Of a stretch of 64,000 bases of DNA, positions 52,755 through 63,580 are shown piece after piece. The stretch comes from Trichostrongylus colubriformis (lineage: Eukaryota; Nematoda; Chromadorea; Rhabditida; Trichostrongylidae). The notes under the pieces were generated by a model. It was not told the DNA's origin and did not search any database. It was given only the letters and a program-made list of their open reading frames with translations. The DNA is taken from assembly GCA_963978905.1 (NCBI GenBank), contig OZ022258.1, positions 30,446,716 to 30,510,715 on the forward strand, given 5' to 3'. The first letter of the stretch is position 1. Each line of letters opens with the position of its first letter. Position numbers and translations under genes: made by a program.

Positions 52755-55700
52755 GTAAGCACACTTCACGTGGTCACTCCTACCTGCACTTTTGGAGCTC
52801 TTACTTGAGAAAAGTGTGGAAATTCCAAGAAAACACGAACTGTTTTCGAGCCTCAAGGCTTGTATGATAGGTAGAAAATCTGAATAGCTACTGTTAAGCT
52901 GAGTGGGATTACTGGTGTTACGACAGGAGGCTCGTGCGACATGGTGACTTGGGAGAAATGGTGGCGCCTTCTTACAACGAGAAATTGCAACGCGGCAGCG
53001 TGTGACTTTTTGCGCAGCCTTAGCACGGGTGACGGTTGGGACACACGGTCGGTGGGGCCACTAGGTCACGCGATGACCATGCACCACCCTTAAAGCATTA
53101 TAGACACCTTTTATATCATCATCATTCATCAATACAACGGAACAGACATACAAGGAGGATAGGATTCACATGAAAAAATTGTCTGAATAATTTATGTCAC
53201 AGGGCAAAAGCCACAGGCTGTCACAGGTTGAGGCCTAGATTCGTATGTCCCAATTTACACCCGCCTTAGCACAGCAGATTGGGATTCCGAATAGGACACT
53301 GAGACCTGTATCTTATGGTAGTCCTTGAAAAGCTCTTCCTAAAAGATGATACCAGCCGGGTCTCTGCTTTCCGCTAGAGGCCTTTCAAAGCAGGTGTGAT
53401 CATGAAACAATAGTCAGCGACCACAAGGATCTCACTTTTGATGAGAAGCTGTTTTAGTAGAGCCCGATCTGCGTGCCATAATTAGTCAAGTAAAGTAGTG
53501 GTGAGTCGGAATCAGACGTAGCCTGAATTCAGAAAGAACAACATTTATTGTTCACTGATGAATGATCACTTTGTTGGGGTTGTTCGCCGAAAGTTGAGTT
53601 TTTTTACAAATTCATCTAGAGTAATGTTGCTCCTTTTACTAGAGGTCACTCCGAAGTTTCGCAAAGAAACCCGGCGGAGATACATCCTTCGAAGATTCCG
53701 AGATCGTCTGGGCAGGTATCCGTGACTGGGCTGCGAGGGCCGTGGTGGCTATAACGTGATCAGTGATAGGAAGCAAAACAGCATGGGGTGTGAAACTCTG
53801 GAGTGCTCTTCTATTCGTGTAAACTCTTGAATGGCGATTTTCGTCCTGATCCTCGAGACTTCGCGCATGGTACACTCATTGTGACGTTTTTAGGACGTGA
53901 CCTGCTGACGGGCTCGCCCGAACGTTGTACGAAAGTCACATAATCCAGAATTATTTGATTCACGCGATGTCGTGGTCTATGTGTTGTATCACACCAACCA
54001 CGTCATCGCTTTTGGCTGAATTTTCTGATAGTGCCAAGTAACTCTCATAATCAGCACGAAACTCACCGCGAACTTGTTTGCTTTAAGAGTGATATAATCA
54101 TGTTCATTATATTAGGTTGATTCATAATAAATCGGACAAATGGTAGTGATGATTTCTAGAGATCATAACTCAGTAACGAATTAACGAAAATGGACGCACG
54201 AGGTACCGTTGGAATGAGTATGAAAAGCTCTTCAAAATACCGCAAAATAATCACTCCAAAGTAAATTCATTCCGCCACAATGCCGCACGATTTCAAGCGG
54301 TCCAGAGACCACATCCGCAACGTCATACTATTTATATCGCTATCTGGCCAGGAACCCGCGGATATCGGCAGACGTCTGATAGAAGTTCACAAGGAGCATG
54401 CCCGCGGCAGAAGTACACTGTAGTTGTAGCATTCGGAGTTTGCGTCAGGCGACTATTCCATCGAAGACGAAAACCGCGGTTGGTAGAGCGTACACGGCGT
54501 AGAGTACTGGGAGCTGCTCGATGAAGGCACCACAGTATCCGCCGACGTCTACGTTCGTCAATTACGAGAATTGAAGGCCAATGTCCAAAGTTCGCTACGG
54601 CGGCGGTCACATGTCTACTTCCAGCACGACAACGTGTCTACTTCCACAGACCGCACTTCGCAAGATCGACCAAGGCCGAGCTGCTGTCGTACAGTTGGAC
54701 CGTACTTCTATACCCACCGTACTCCCCAGACCTGGCCCCTTCAGATTTCCACCTTTTCTCCCACAGCCAACGCCACCTGGACGGCCAAGACTTCAAAACT
54801 CGCGACGAGGTCAAGGCGGCACTCGGCAACTTCTTCGAGCTCCAGCTTCCGGCCTTCTGGAGCAAGGGCATCCATGATCTGCCTATACCGTGGCAGAAGG
54901 TCATCGATAAAGATGGAGAATATTTCAAGTGAATCCCTGTTGTCGTAAAAAAGTTGTACGACAATGATTAAAATTGGTCAATTTGTCCGATTTATTATGA
55001 ATCAACCTAATAGTAAAGTCATTGTAACTCTGAATCTCATTCAAAACTAGAGAAACGATCGTGATCATCTAGCATTCACCGTCATAATTCTGAGTCTGAG
55101 TAGGCAAGGAAGAAATTGCTGACATGCTCTGCGACCCACGATAGCTCACCTGATTCAGATTGTGTCAGATGGCCACGCTGCGTGCTCTCCATTTTCTTGT
55201 TGTGACCCGAGCGTGTTCTTCTAACTTCTTACCCTTCATGAAATATATGAAATATGAGATTTTCCGATGGCACTTGTTTTTTTTTTTTTTTTGGCTGTGG
55301 TACAGAATATTCGATAGAATGAAATGAGGAGCCATCTGGTAACAAGATATAAATGGAGTGCCGCTGAAAAAGGGGTGTGGGCACTTGTCACAGAAAATCG
55401 CGTGGCCGCTCGCGACGAGCGGCTCAGCGGGTGCGAGTACCACTGGCAGGGCATGACAGCCTTCAAGCGAGGCAGTGTGGCAGTGTGGAGGAGGCAGGGT
55501 GGCATGGGTGCAGAAGGTAGTGTGGCATGGGTGGAAGTGCAGAGGTAACTCAGCCACGCTGGATATGTACCCTAATGTCAGGATGCCTCTTGATGGCGAG
55601 CGGCGTGCGACACAGTGTGTGCGAGCTATGCGCGTCGCGGTAGTTGGGTCTCAAAACGATTACAACGTAATGCTAGGAGTGCGATACGCAGTTGACTTCT

Positions 55701-58700
55701 AATCGCTTCGGGACCCAACAATTTAGCTCGTCCGCATTGCTTCGCTTGCGACATTCCGCAGTGCGGCATCCTGACATTAAGGTACACATCCCAGCCACGC
55801 TCTGCCGGGCTCCAAAGGCAATCGATTGCCGGATCGTCATAAGTGCATACATCCCTGAAGATGGGATGCAGCCGAGTCTAGACACTTGAGATATACGCGA
55901 TATGATACCTCTAGTGATTTCCAGACTGAAAATGCCACTTCTCATTTTCAAATAACTACTTTTCTCCAGCAGCAGTTTTGTGTTTGCAGCTTCACAAAGG
56001 CACAGTGGAATACACTTTTTGATGTGAACCGATTCGACTGCACATATCCAAGAAATTTTCCATCCAGTAAGTTCCTTCAAGCTTAACTTTTGATCTCTTT
56101 ACTGACTTATTTAATAATTTTAGCTGGGTTTTTCCTACTTGTAAGAGGCGATCCAACAGGTGTAACAAGAACTGCAGCTTTGGAAACAATCGTCCCATGT
56201 CAGTACGAACCAGGCACTTTAAAGTTCGAGTGAGCTATTCATATTTCGCCTGCCAAACTTGTTTTGATTCCTTCAAATCCTCGATCTGCAGCATTTGGTC
56301 CAACAACGATACGCCGGGCCTGCGGTACTGTGTTACATGGTTGAATGGCACGAAATACTGTGAGGTGAGTCTCTGCGCACACCTTGACTGTGTCATTGTC
56401 GGGATCCATATTTTATCTTTAAGGATGCAGTAGCTGCCCCGAATCCACTCACTTTTGCGGTGCCCTATTCGGTTGATCCGATCACGCTCCGGATAGAACT
56501 CGCCAACATCAACAGCCAAGATATTATCTTAATAGACAATCTTTATTACGAAGGACGCATTTGTGAGGTAGTCACTTTCTTCATTCTTAACTATCGCTTT
56601 GGTACTTCATTGACTATCGCTACTCTGCGAGTGGTGAGGCTACTTACGCCAGAAAACCGCGTGGCCGCCCGCGGCGAGCGGCGCGGCAGGTGCGAGTGCC
56701 AGTGGCTTGGCATGGCAGCCTTCAAGCGAGGCAGTGTGGCATGGGTGGAAGCGCGGAGGTGACGCAGCCGTGCTTTGCCATGCTCCCAAGGGCAATCGAT
56801 TCGCAAGTCACTGGTGGCGCCGCGAGTGCGACGCCGCTGAAGCGATTTTCTGGCTAAGTAGCGCCGCTGAAGGCACCAATACAGTTCGTTTCATGCGAAC
56901 GTGCGACAAAGCTTGAGTGAAGCAGGATGACTCTCCTACAAAACCCACAAAATAGCGGAGAGTTGTTGTAATATTGCCTGAGAATAAGCTTTTTATTGCG
57001 ATGAACCATACGCAATGAAATATGAAAATTACATGAAATTTTTTACATTTCTTCGCTAGAGTCCACACACCTCACGAATTTTACTCAGAAGGCAAGCTGG
57101 TGCAAGGCAAAAAGGGTTAGCGCAGTATGGAAGGAGCTTTCATCCACTCCAGGCAACATCTATATCAGGAACTTCTAACGAATATGTAGAAAACTGTGTC
57201 TGCCTTACGAGAAGAGGAAGAGCGGTTTCTGAATACACAACCTCCAGCTAAACATCTGAAAGGCTGTCTGATACGTAATATTGCAAACAAAACGGATGCC
57301 TCACAGTGATTGACGATTTGCTTTAGATTTCGTAGTTTGCGTGTACAACAGTGACTGTAGCTTATTCAGTGGTGACCGTCAGTATACTGGCGTGTCGATC
57401 CCACAACATAGCATGAATTTCATGAGCGCTTCCTTCGCCTCTTTTTATAGAAAGAATGGTCAACATGGCTGTTTGCAGTGATATACTATGGGTGTATATT
57501 ATGCAACACTCCCGGACGCTATTCTGAAATGTGCTTCAGAATCTGTTGCAGGCACCTATAAGAGTAATTTTGACCGATTGTGGAATTTAAGAGATGGGTA
57601 GTGAGACGTAATTCAAGAAAAAGAAGTGCGGTCAAAAGCCGAGAAATAGAGGACAATCTTCCCACCACTGACATTTATGGAGGACGTGCTTTCATGCCCT
57701 ATGCATCGCTGAGGAGGTGATGCAGAAGACGAAGCCAGGCAGGTCAAGCCGTTAAAGGCAGTGATAGGGGAAATTTGGACAAACTGTGAAAAATGTAGTG
57801 AATATGAAAGTCGAGGTGCTCAGTAATACTACGGTGAAGAAAACGAAAGGAAAGGACTAAGAACCCGGGAAAAAGACCCATTCCCACCGTTGATTCCCGA
57901 CGCAGACGACCTTTCCGTCTAGAGGCGGAAAGGTCCGGACGAGTTGGCATGCTGTCAAGTCGTAAAACGATGGGATTTTCGTAAATACGACAGCATCTAT
58001 TTTCTAGAGCAAGCTTCAAGCTAATAAAAAAGCGTACTGCAATTCCTCCAATCCTGCCGCATCTTCTTGGCCACTTCTATAGCAGCCAATCAGGGTTCAC
58101 GTCTCTTAAAGGCGGAGTCCGGCATCCGAGGCAACAGCTGTTAACCGTTACGCCGTCTCTACACCTCCCGGCTCCGGGACAAGCTGTCCGCAGGAAGTTT
58201 CGTCATAAATGGGCTCCCTGAGCCAATAGTTTCCATATGACTTTTTTAGGGATTTTTAACCACGTTACTTCTATGCCTGTCTTTGAGTGCGGTTACGTTT
58301 CAGATTGACGAGAATGAATCTGCGGCAACAACGACAGAAAATCCTACGTCTGCTACGGTGGGTGGAGCTTGGGAGTTGATGGAGCTTTCGCTAAGTGTTA
58401 AATCCCTGTTATACGAACCTCCAGTCATGAAGCCGCAGCGATTTGATCGGAAGTAAACTGTTCAAAGGGATCGTGCGCGGAGAAATGGGTTTCACTGTCA
58501 CCCCAAAATTTATGTTGTAATTGCTAAATGGGGCCGCATTCAAAGTTTCATGCGCAAAAAAGTGGGAAACCGCTTAAGATATGGCTTCACAAAGTGGTGG
58601 CCGAGAAGGCGGGGCCTCATAGCAAATGTTCGCCCGTCGTCCACCGCGATCGGAGACGTAGGATGGGACCCATTCCGTATATTTCGGTTCCCACTATGCT

Positions 58701-61700
58701 TCTCCTACTCCTACTGCGGACGACAGGGCGGGCATTTCCTCCAAGGCCTCACACCCTCGGCCGCCACTATGAGGAGCTGTATCCCAGTCGTATCTCACTT
58801 TTTTTGCGTGAAAATTTGCAATAGATCCTCACTAGGTCCTCACCAAACTGCGTAGGAACGTCTTTGGAGATTTTCGCCCGCAGAAAAGAGATTGCACCAA
58901 ACAAAAGGAGAGCTTGAAATCATGAAAATCCATTGTATCAGCTGCAGCCATTACCGCTTGGGCGTCGAGGAATTTTTAAGAAAAATATGACCGTCTCATA
59001 ATGGTGTTCATATCTCCTCTGCCTTTGTGTCTAGGGAATGAAATGTTGACAGTAACAGGGTACTATAGCAATGAGAGGACATCCCTCATTGCTGCGTCGA
59101 ATAGTCAGCTTCAGGGTGGCAGCTACGACCTATGTGTCCCATTGGCAAATTAGTTGCAAGGAGCCGCGCCTAACGACCGGCTCACGTCAATCTTCTCATT
59201 TACACCCCATAGCTTCTCTTGCATTCATTCAAGACCTGTCGACAAGTGACGCGTCTCATAGGTGAGCATTGAATGCAGGTACCTAGGAATCGACTGTTCT
59301 TTAGCACTCTGCTGACCTTTAGATTTACGACTCTCCTAGATGATCTAATACGACTCCTCGATTTATGCCTCACCCTGCTAGTGATGGACATTTAAGGGCG
59401 TGGAATACCTTTGACATATGGAACGGTTCATTCAAGTGTTCATTTCGTTCAGATAATAGTAGAGTAGATTTTGTAAGCGGATTCGAGATCAGCGTCGAAA
59501 ATCGCGGTGAATGATTCCAGACCCTTTACAAATGGCCATTTCTACCTGCGATGCCTCCCTTGCAAGAGCGTTAAAAAGCAGTTGTGAAAAAAGCAGTACA
59601 CGCTATGATACGATGCTCTGATATGAGAACGACCCAAAACTTCGCTGCCCAGAACCACTGTGAGCCTCTACTCCTATCTTCTCCTCCGTAGCCTTGTCCT
59701 ATACCATTCACGGAGGGCAAATGGGAAACTCCTCATGAGCTTGCAGGATCAGAAACTTATCCGGTTCCGTGTACTTATCATCAGTCGGACTGCAAACCAT
59801 TCATGATAACGGATCAATATAGCAATGACCTTTAGGTGGAGCCACATATATTCGGGATTCACAAATTATCGAGAGATGCGTTTGATGGAGGCTTTGAGGC
59901 GAAGCTCAATGAACAACTGATTAACGTAGACGCTTCATCTAGGGACGGATCTGACCATATTTCTGCCACTGCTGATCAGGGAGGTCCAGACCTTGTGAAC
60001 CAAAATGGAATCCAGGTTTGTTTTTTTTTCCTGCCTCGCGCCTTTGCTGTTTATGTAATTAAGCACACTGTTCTCTACTTTGTTGTACGAAAGCTCCGTA
60101 AATGTCCTGAAAGTCCAAAGTACTCAGTAGTGAGGGTATTTAGATATACTACATTGTAATGGATGGACAATCGCTGATTTCTACTTAGATCAAAACTAAC
60201 TTAGTTCGAAGAACGAAACCGTTGATCCGACTGTTTTGTGTTTATACGGAAAATTGACTTGTGCTCTATAGCACACAGTAGCTCGTGCAATCTGTCTCAT
60301 ACTGGAGAGCATAGTGCTAGGATATCAAGAACTCAGTTCCGGCGCTGGTACATATTTCTAGGGGTTACAGCCATTAGATTTCAGCTTGCCGAATCGAAGG
60401 AAGCGGACGGTGATATCCTGGCTTGCGAAGAACTCACATGCGACTTCAACCACAATCATTCCTGCTTCTACCAGATGAATGGATTTGGCAGCACGTAGGT
60501 TATTCATCTTCCATTGAAACGTTGTTGAAATTCCTAAACAAGAACGGTCCTGGCAGATCTTTACCACTCATCTAACTACATTCGAATCGAGGGCAGTGCT
60601 CGTAATTCCTCGATAAAAGCACTGAGCTTTTGTTCTGCTATTTGCAGTAGCAGGAATATAATGATTTAGAGTTTTAGAATACCAGTGGTCTTAACAGCAC
60701 ATTTCCAGTGGTAAGGGTCTTTAATTTAGAAAGTATACGGTAAGTGTACTGGAAGGTAATTATAGGACCACCGTAAATCACTTCGTACCTCACCTCGCAC
60801 CTCCTATCCCTGCCTGTAAGGTGCCCCTACTGATTACTGGCACCCACTATTGACCTTCAAGATGCAGAAAGTAATGCACAAGGGGAAAAGGTGCGAGTGT
60901 GAAAAAAAATTCTTAGTTTGCAGAAACACTTTATTGATACAAACCAAACTTTCAAGTTTATAACCAGTGACCCATACCTCTTCGATAGCATCCCTCATGG
61001 AAATGGAGGTATAGTATATAAAAGCTCTTATTTTGTGCTGAAATCCATCTTTGAAGGCCCTTTCACCCTTCCCTAGCTAAGTAACCACTTCCTCAAAAAA
61101 ACGTTCTTCCAATCCACTAGATGTGATCTTCGACCAGTTCCCTTGTAGAACGATTGGTACAAACCAGTGTCTTCAATGATTTTGTCTGTTCGTGAGCATT
61201 ACGCTAAGATCTGTACCGCACATGACCGTCTCTGGAACATTCTCCATTTCGTCCCATTCACAACTGCATGCTTTTTTTTCTTAAAATTGGCACGTGCGGA
61301 CCAGATTATGCAACCGGTAACACTTGTTCAGACACATGTGGCTGAAATGGCCGTACATTTTTTGATGGAAAAGACGTGGCCATTTTTCCTATGCGGTATT
61401 ACTATTCGTAAACTCTCAGGCAAGAATGATGTTTGCTCCATGCGAGTTTCCACGAATGAGTGACTCAGGGCCATGATAACAAATAGATGATTCCTCTCTG
61501 GCATAGGAGTCAATTTGACGGGTCTAGGCGAGGAGGCTCATAGCTAAGCCTAGGGTGCTTAATGGTGCCTAGGCTTTTCGTGTATAAAAAGTAGTTCTTT
61601 CTTTGCTTGCTGCTTTCCATCATGCTCCAAGGCTCAGGCTGAAATATTTATCCATCTCGACTCACGATCCCAACTCTTTTGCGAAACTCTCCCTGGTAGC

Positions 61701-63580
61701 TCACACTGGAGAAGCTCAACTTTTTAACCGAGCTTACAGATGCCGCCAAGCGGAAGATCATATTCGTGATAAGGAATCGGAATGATTCTCGCTCGAAAGT
61801 TTCAAGCGGGCTCTGTGAAAAAAAAATTGTTGCAAAATATGGAGCCGCGTTATATTCATGCAGAGCGACCTGGATAACTCCTGTAGGAGACTTTCAGCTA
61901 ATTTTTCCAACCATTTCACGCTTTTTGAGGTTTTAATATAATTATAGTGTCGACTTCTCTGGCCCATAGTGTCCATGTGATGATAAACAGAAAGTTATTC
62001 ACACAACGAGATTTCCTTGAAGGTCAAATGTGCTCCCTCGAGAGTTCATCAAAACTTTGACAACTACTAAAGGTGAAAAAATTGAATCTTTGCAGCTTTA
62101 CCAAGAAGCTGGTGACCTACTTATCGAAATCCGACCACTTATAGGTCGCTGAAGTCCGCATTGAGACGAATCCAACGCCTTTAGTTCCTTCCCATTTTGT
62201 TCACTTTCAAAGAAGTTATGACGGGGCGACCGCTTGAGCCGTTTAAACCGTCGCCTAACGTCGATTTTCTAAAAAAATATGAGCGGTACATGACTGGCAT
62301 TGTCCAACTTGGGCTGAAGCGTGGGTCCAGGAGTCCTCTTTGGATGGGTACTATATTGAGTTTGAAGAAGGTATCGTATGTCTTCAATATTTCCAGAAAA
62401 ATTCTCGACTACCACTTTTTGAAGATTTTTCAAACAATGGGCTCTTAAGAAATTTCAAAAAGAAAGATTGTAAATTGATAGCATAGTTTGCAAGTTTGTT
62501 CCATCCAGGTAGCAGCAATACCATGCAATCTATCAGTTTATCGAATGACCACTTTTTAGAGAGACCATTTTTTGTATACCGGTAACAGCCGTGTGGTGAG
62601 GGGAGACCCTTTGGCTGAGGTTAGTTTGAGGTAAAAATCGTGCCTTCATGATCCAACTGCAGTGTCAACCCCTTGTCTTTGTCCGACATAGTCGCCAATG
62701 AGTTGATCGCAAAAACTGCAAACAAATCATGCCTGAGTATTGCAGCTCTCCATGGCAAGTCGGGACCAGCTTTGTGGGTAACCGCCACACAGGAGTTCAA
62801 CGACTGAATCCATTCGATACAAATCGAGGTTTTCCTTCTTGATATTCTCAATCGCATAGGGATTTAAAAAATATATCTGCATTCAAAAATGGATATTTAT
62901 ATTTTCTCCTTTTCAATGTATAGTGATGGATGATAAGAGCAAGTAGGTAGTAAGACTACGGTGAGTTGTTACAAGTATGCTGAGTTGTGGGCGCAAACTT
63001 CCTTGTTAAAACTTTCGTATCGCGGACTGCCATAAAAATCAGCAGCTATCAAGTATCAAAAACTATGTCGATAATCTTTTGTTAAAAATTTTGAATACTA
63101 TTTTTCATGGAATCGATGAGCCTCCCGTGTACTGTACCTCAGCAGAACAAGGAGTTGCTTTGAAGCACTGGCAATGTCACTCATGACCTTTTCTATTATG
63201 TCCCTGCGCGTGATATTTAGCAGTTCCTGCTGCAATTGCTCTGGCAATTCAGCAGTTTCCGCCAAATAACATTATAAGTCGAATATTATGTAAGTGAAGT
63301 GATATTCAAAATGTGTACAAATGTAGGAAGTGTCCAAATTATAAGGATTACTTGTGGCCTTGTCATTTTTCATTTTTTTGTCAATTTTGTTCGCTCGTTG
63401 TGAAAACTCAGTTGTCATTCTACTACATATCTCTTTGCAGTAGGGTATGCGTATGTTGGAAAAGACCATGTGGATCAGTCAGACGAGATATTCGTGATGG
63501 AATCACCCAAGTTAACGATTTCCTCCGATGCTCGTCTCACTTTCGATGTGTACATCCGATCGCATTCGCCTCAACTCAAG
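52622..63580 (+). CDS. MAM-domain extracellular protein, partial gene, at least two MAM repeats
   Basis: Plus-strand exons: 52622-52754, 55925-56066, 56124-56229, 56292-56364, 56424-56567, 58304-58357, 59836-60015, 60385-60494 and 63441-63580, with GT-AG sites. From 55925 to 60494 all phases agree end to end. First MAM domain: LTCAFDDPSEYCSW, DCTYPRNFPS, TGFFLLVRGD, PGTLKFDIWSNNDTPG, DIILIDNLYYEGRIC. Second: CEELTCDFNHNHSC, GYAYVGKDHVDQSDEIFVME, RLTFDVYIRS. Between them is a Thr/Ser/Asp-rich linker. MAM domains are disulfide-bonded extracellular modules in adhesion and protease proteins. At least one exon is missing between 52754 and 55925 (phase mismatch) and one between 60494 and 63441; both gene ends lie outside what was recognised. 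Confidence 0.8.
52755..54111. other. Intronic sequence of the MAM gene
   Basis: The phase requires at least one further exon between 52754 and 55925, which I could not pick out. Confidence 0.4.
54112..55010 (+). mobile_element. Internally deleted mariner element, 899 bp
   Basis: Inverted ends TTAGGTTGATTCATAATAAA (left, and the same on the minus strand at the right) continue TCGGACA and are flanked by TA at 54110-54111 and 55011-55012. The transposase lacks its middle, which accounts for the roughly 385-bp shortfall from the usual 1.28 kb. It lies in a MAM gene intron, same strand. Confidence 0.9.
54280..54931 (+). pseudogene. Mariner transposase with central deletion
   Basis: From the start codon at 54280: MPHDFKRSRDHIRNVILFIS, ADIGRRLIEVHKEH, then after a stop HSEFASGDYSIEDE (N-terminal DNA-binding region). 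The next block is already YWELLDEGTTVSADVYVRQL, so the first catalytic block is gone. VYFQHDN holds the second Asp. After frameshifts an unbroken stretch from about 54716 runs PPYSPDLAPSDFHLFSH (third Asp present), QDFKTRDEVKAALGNFFELQ, and ends WQKVIDKDGEYFK with TGA at 54929-54931. Confidence 0.9.
55366..55850 (-). repeat. GC-rich element, copy 2, interrupted by a hairpin element
   Basis: Matches the minus strand of 24790-25080: CGTGGCCGC, GGCAGGGCATG, TTCAAGCGAGGCAGTGTGGC, GTGGAAGTGCAGAGGT, then after the insertion CAGCCACGCTCTGCCGGGCT. The inverted ends are not preserved. Confidence 0.75.
55561..55791. mobile_element. Hairpin element with 10-bp target duplication, 231 bp
   Basis: Ends GGATATGTACCCTAATGTCA and, minus strand, GGATGTGTACCTTAATGTCA, both continuing GGATGCC. 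CAGCCACGCT occurs on both sides (55551-55560 and 55792-55801) but only once at the matching place in copy 1 of the GC-rich element, which proves insertion and duplication. A 9-10-bp duplication suggests a Mutator-type transposase mobilised it. Confidence 0.85.
55925..56066 (+). CDS. MAM gene exon
   Basis: Acceptor GATTTCCAG, donor CATCCA|GTAAGT, phase 0 to 1. It encodes TENATSHFQITTFLQQQFCV, CSFTKAQWNTLFDVNRFDCT and YPRNFPS. A shorter form starting after TTTCTCCAG at 55973 keeps the same frame. Confidence 0.75.
56124..56229 (+). CDS. MAM gene exon
   Basis: Acceptor TAATTTTAG, donor TTCGA|GTGAGC, phases 1 to 2. It encodes GFFLLVRGDPTGVTRTAALE then TIVPCQYEPGTLKF. GxFLxVRG and the later GTLKF are MAM features. 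Confidence 0.85.
56292..56364 (+). CDS. MAM gene exon
   Basis: Acceptor ATCTGCAG after a 62-nt intron, donor TGTGAG|GTGAGT. It encodes IWSNNDTPGLRYCVTWLNGT then KYCE; the first base completes Asp. Confidence 0.85.
56424..56567 (+). CDS. MAM gene exon: end of MAM domain 1
   Basis: Acceptor ATCTTTAAG, donor TGTGAG|GTAGTC, 48 codons in phase 0. It encodes DAVAAPNPLTFAVPYSVDPI, TLRIELANINSQDIILIDNL and YYEGRICE. IDNLYYEGxxC is the characteristic MAM C-terminal strand. Confidence 0.9.
56640..56850 (-). repeat. GC-rich element, copy 3, truncated
   Basis: CGTGGCCGCCCGCGGCGAGC, AGCCTTCAAGCGAGGCAGTG and GCAATCGATT match copies 1 and 2 in order, with the middle shortened. It begins about 70 bp after a MAM exon. 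Confidence 0.7.
56851..57750. other. MAM gene intron, nothing recognised
   Basis: No repeat match or exon support. Confidence 0.35.
57751..58130 (+). repeat. Dispersed repeat R2, copy 2
   Basis: Parallel to 29906-30300, starting TTAAAGGCAGTGATAGGGGA, with GTAGTGAATATGAAA and TACGACAGCATCTATTTT shared. Confidence 0.7.
58304..58357 (+). CDS. MAM gene exon, Thr-rich linker
   Basis: Acceptor TACGTTTCAG, donor GCTACG|GTGGGT, 18 codons in phase 0: IDENESAATTTENPTSAT. It fits the phases of both neighbours; low complexity, so supported mainly by splice sites. Confidence 0.5.
58540..58825. repeat. Hairpin element related to 37829-38238
   Basis: The left arm CATGCGCAAAAAAGTGGGAA, GATATGGCTTCACAAAGT and GTGGCCGAGAAGG is mirrored by a right arm ending ATCTCACTTTTTTTGCGTGA. 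It shares the GCGxAAAAAGTGxGA...AAGATAT order with 37915-37945. No TTAA ends could be fixed. Confidence 0.6.
58826..59835. other. MAM gene intron, nothing recognised
   Basis: Short frames only. Confidence 0.35.
59836..60015 (+). CDS. MAM gene exon, linker between MAM domains
   Basis: Acceptor ACCTTTAG, donor ATCCAG|GTTTGT, exactly 60 codons in phase 0: VEPHIFGIHKLSRDAFDGGF, EAKLNEQLINVDASSRDGSD, HISATADQGGPDLVNQNGIQ. No domain is recognised; it is polar and probably an inter-domain linker. Confidence 0.65.
60016..60384. other. MAM gene intron
   Basis: No repeat seen; 369 nt. Confidence 0.5.
60385..60494 (+). CDS. MAM gene exon: start of MAM domain 2
   Basis: Acceptor TAGATTTCAG, donor GCAC|GTAGGT, phase 0 to 2, the same end phase as the opening exon of domain 1. 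It encodes LAESKEADGDILACEELTCD then FNHNHSCFYQMNGFGS. Confidence 0.75.
60495..63440. other. MAM gene intron(s); one exon expected but not identified
   Basis: An exon starting in phase 2 and ending in phase 1 should lie here. A plus-strand frame at 62197-62448 (FTFKEVMTGRPLEPFKPSPN) is the best open candidate, but its splice sites do not fit. An R1 copy lies at 62976-63065. Confidence 0.35.
62976..63065 (+). repeat. Dispersed repeat R1, copy 5
   Basis: TCGCGGACTGCCATAAAAAT then CAGCAGCTATCAAGTATCAA matches the R1 core. Upstream AGTATGCTGAGTTGTGGGCG also recurs near 26674, so R1 is longer than its core. Confidence 0.6.
63441..63580 (+). CDS. MAM gene exon, within MAM domain 2
   Basis: Acceptor CTCTTTGCAG, donor CTCAAG|GTCAGT. 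It begins with two bases finishing a codon, as does the corresponding exon at 56124. It encodes GYAYVGKDHVDQSDEIFVME, SPKLTISSDARLTFDVYIRS, HSPQLK. Confidence 0.8.

Noticed and set aside
55673..56080. 135-codon minus-strand frame
   Set aside because: Antisense to a spliced MAM exon and running into a hairpin element.
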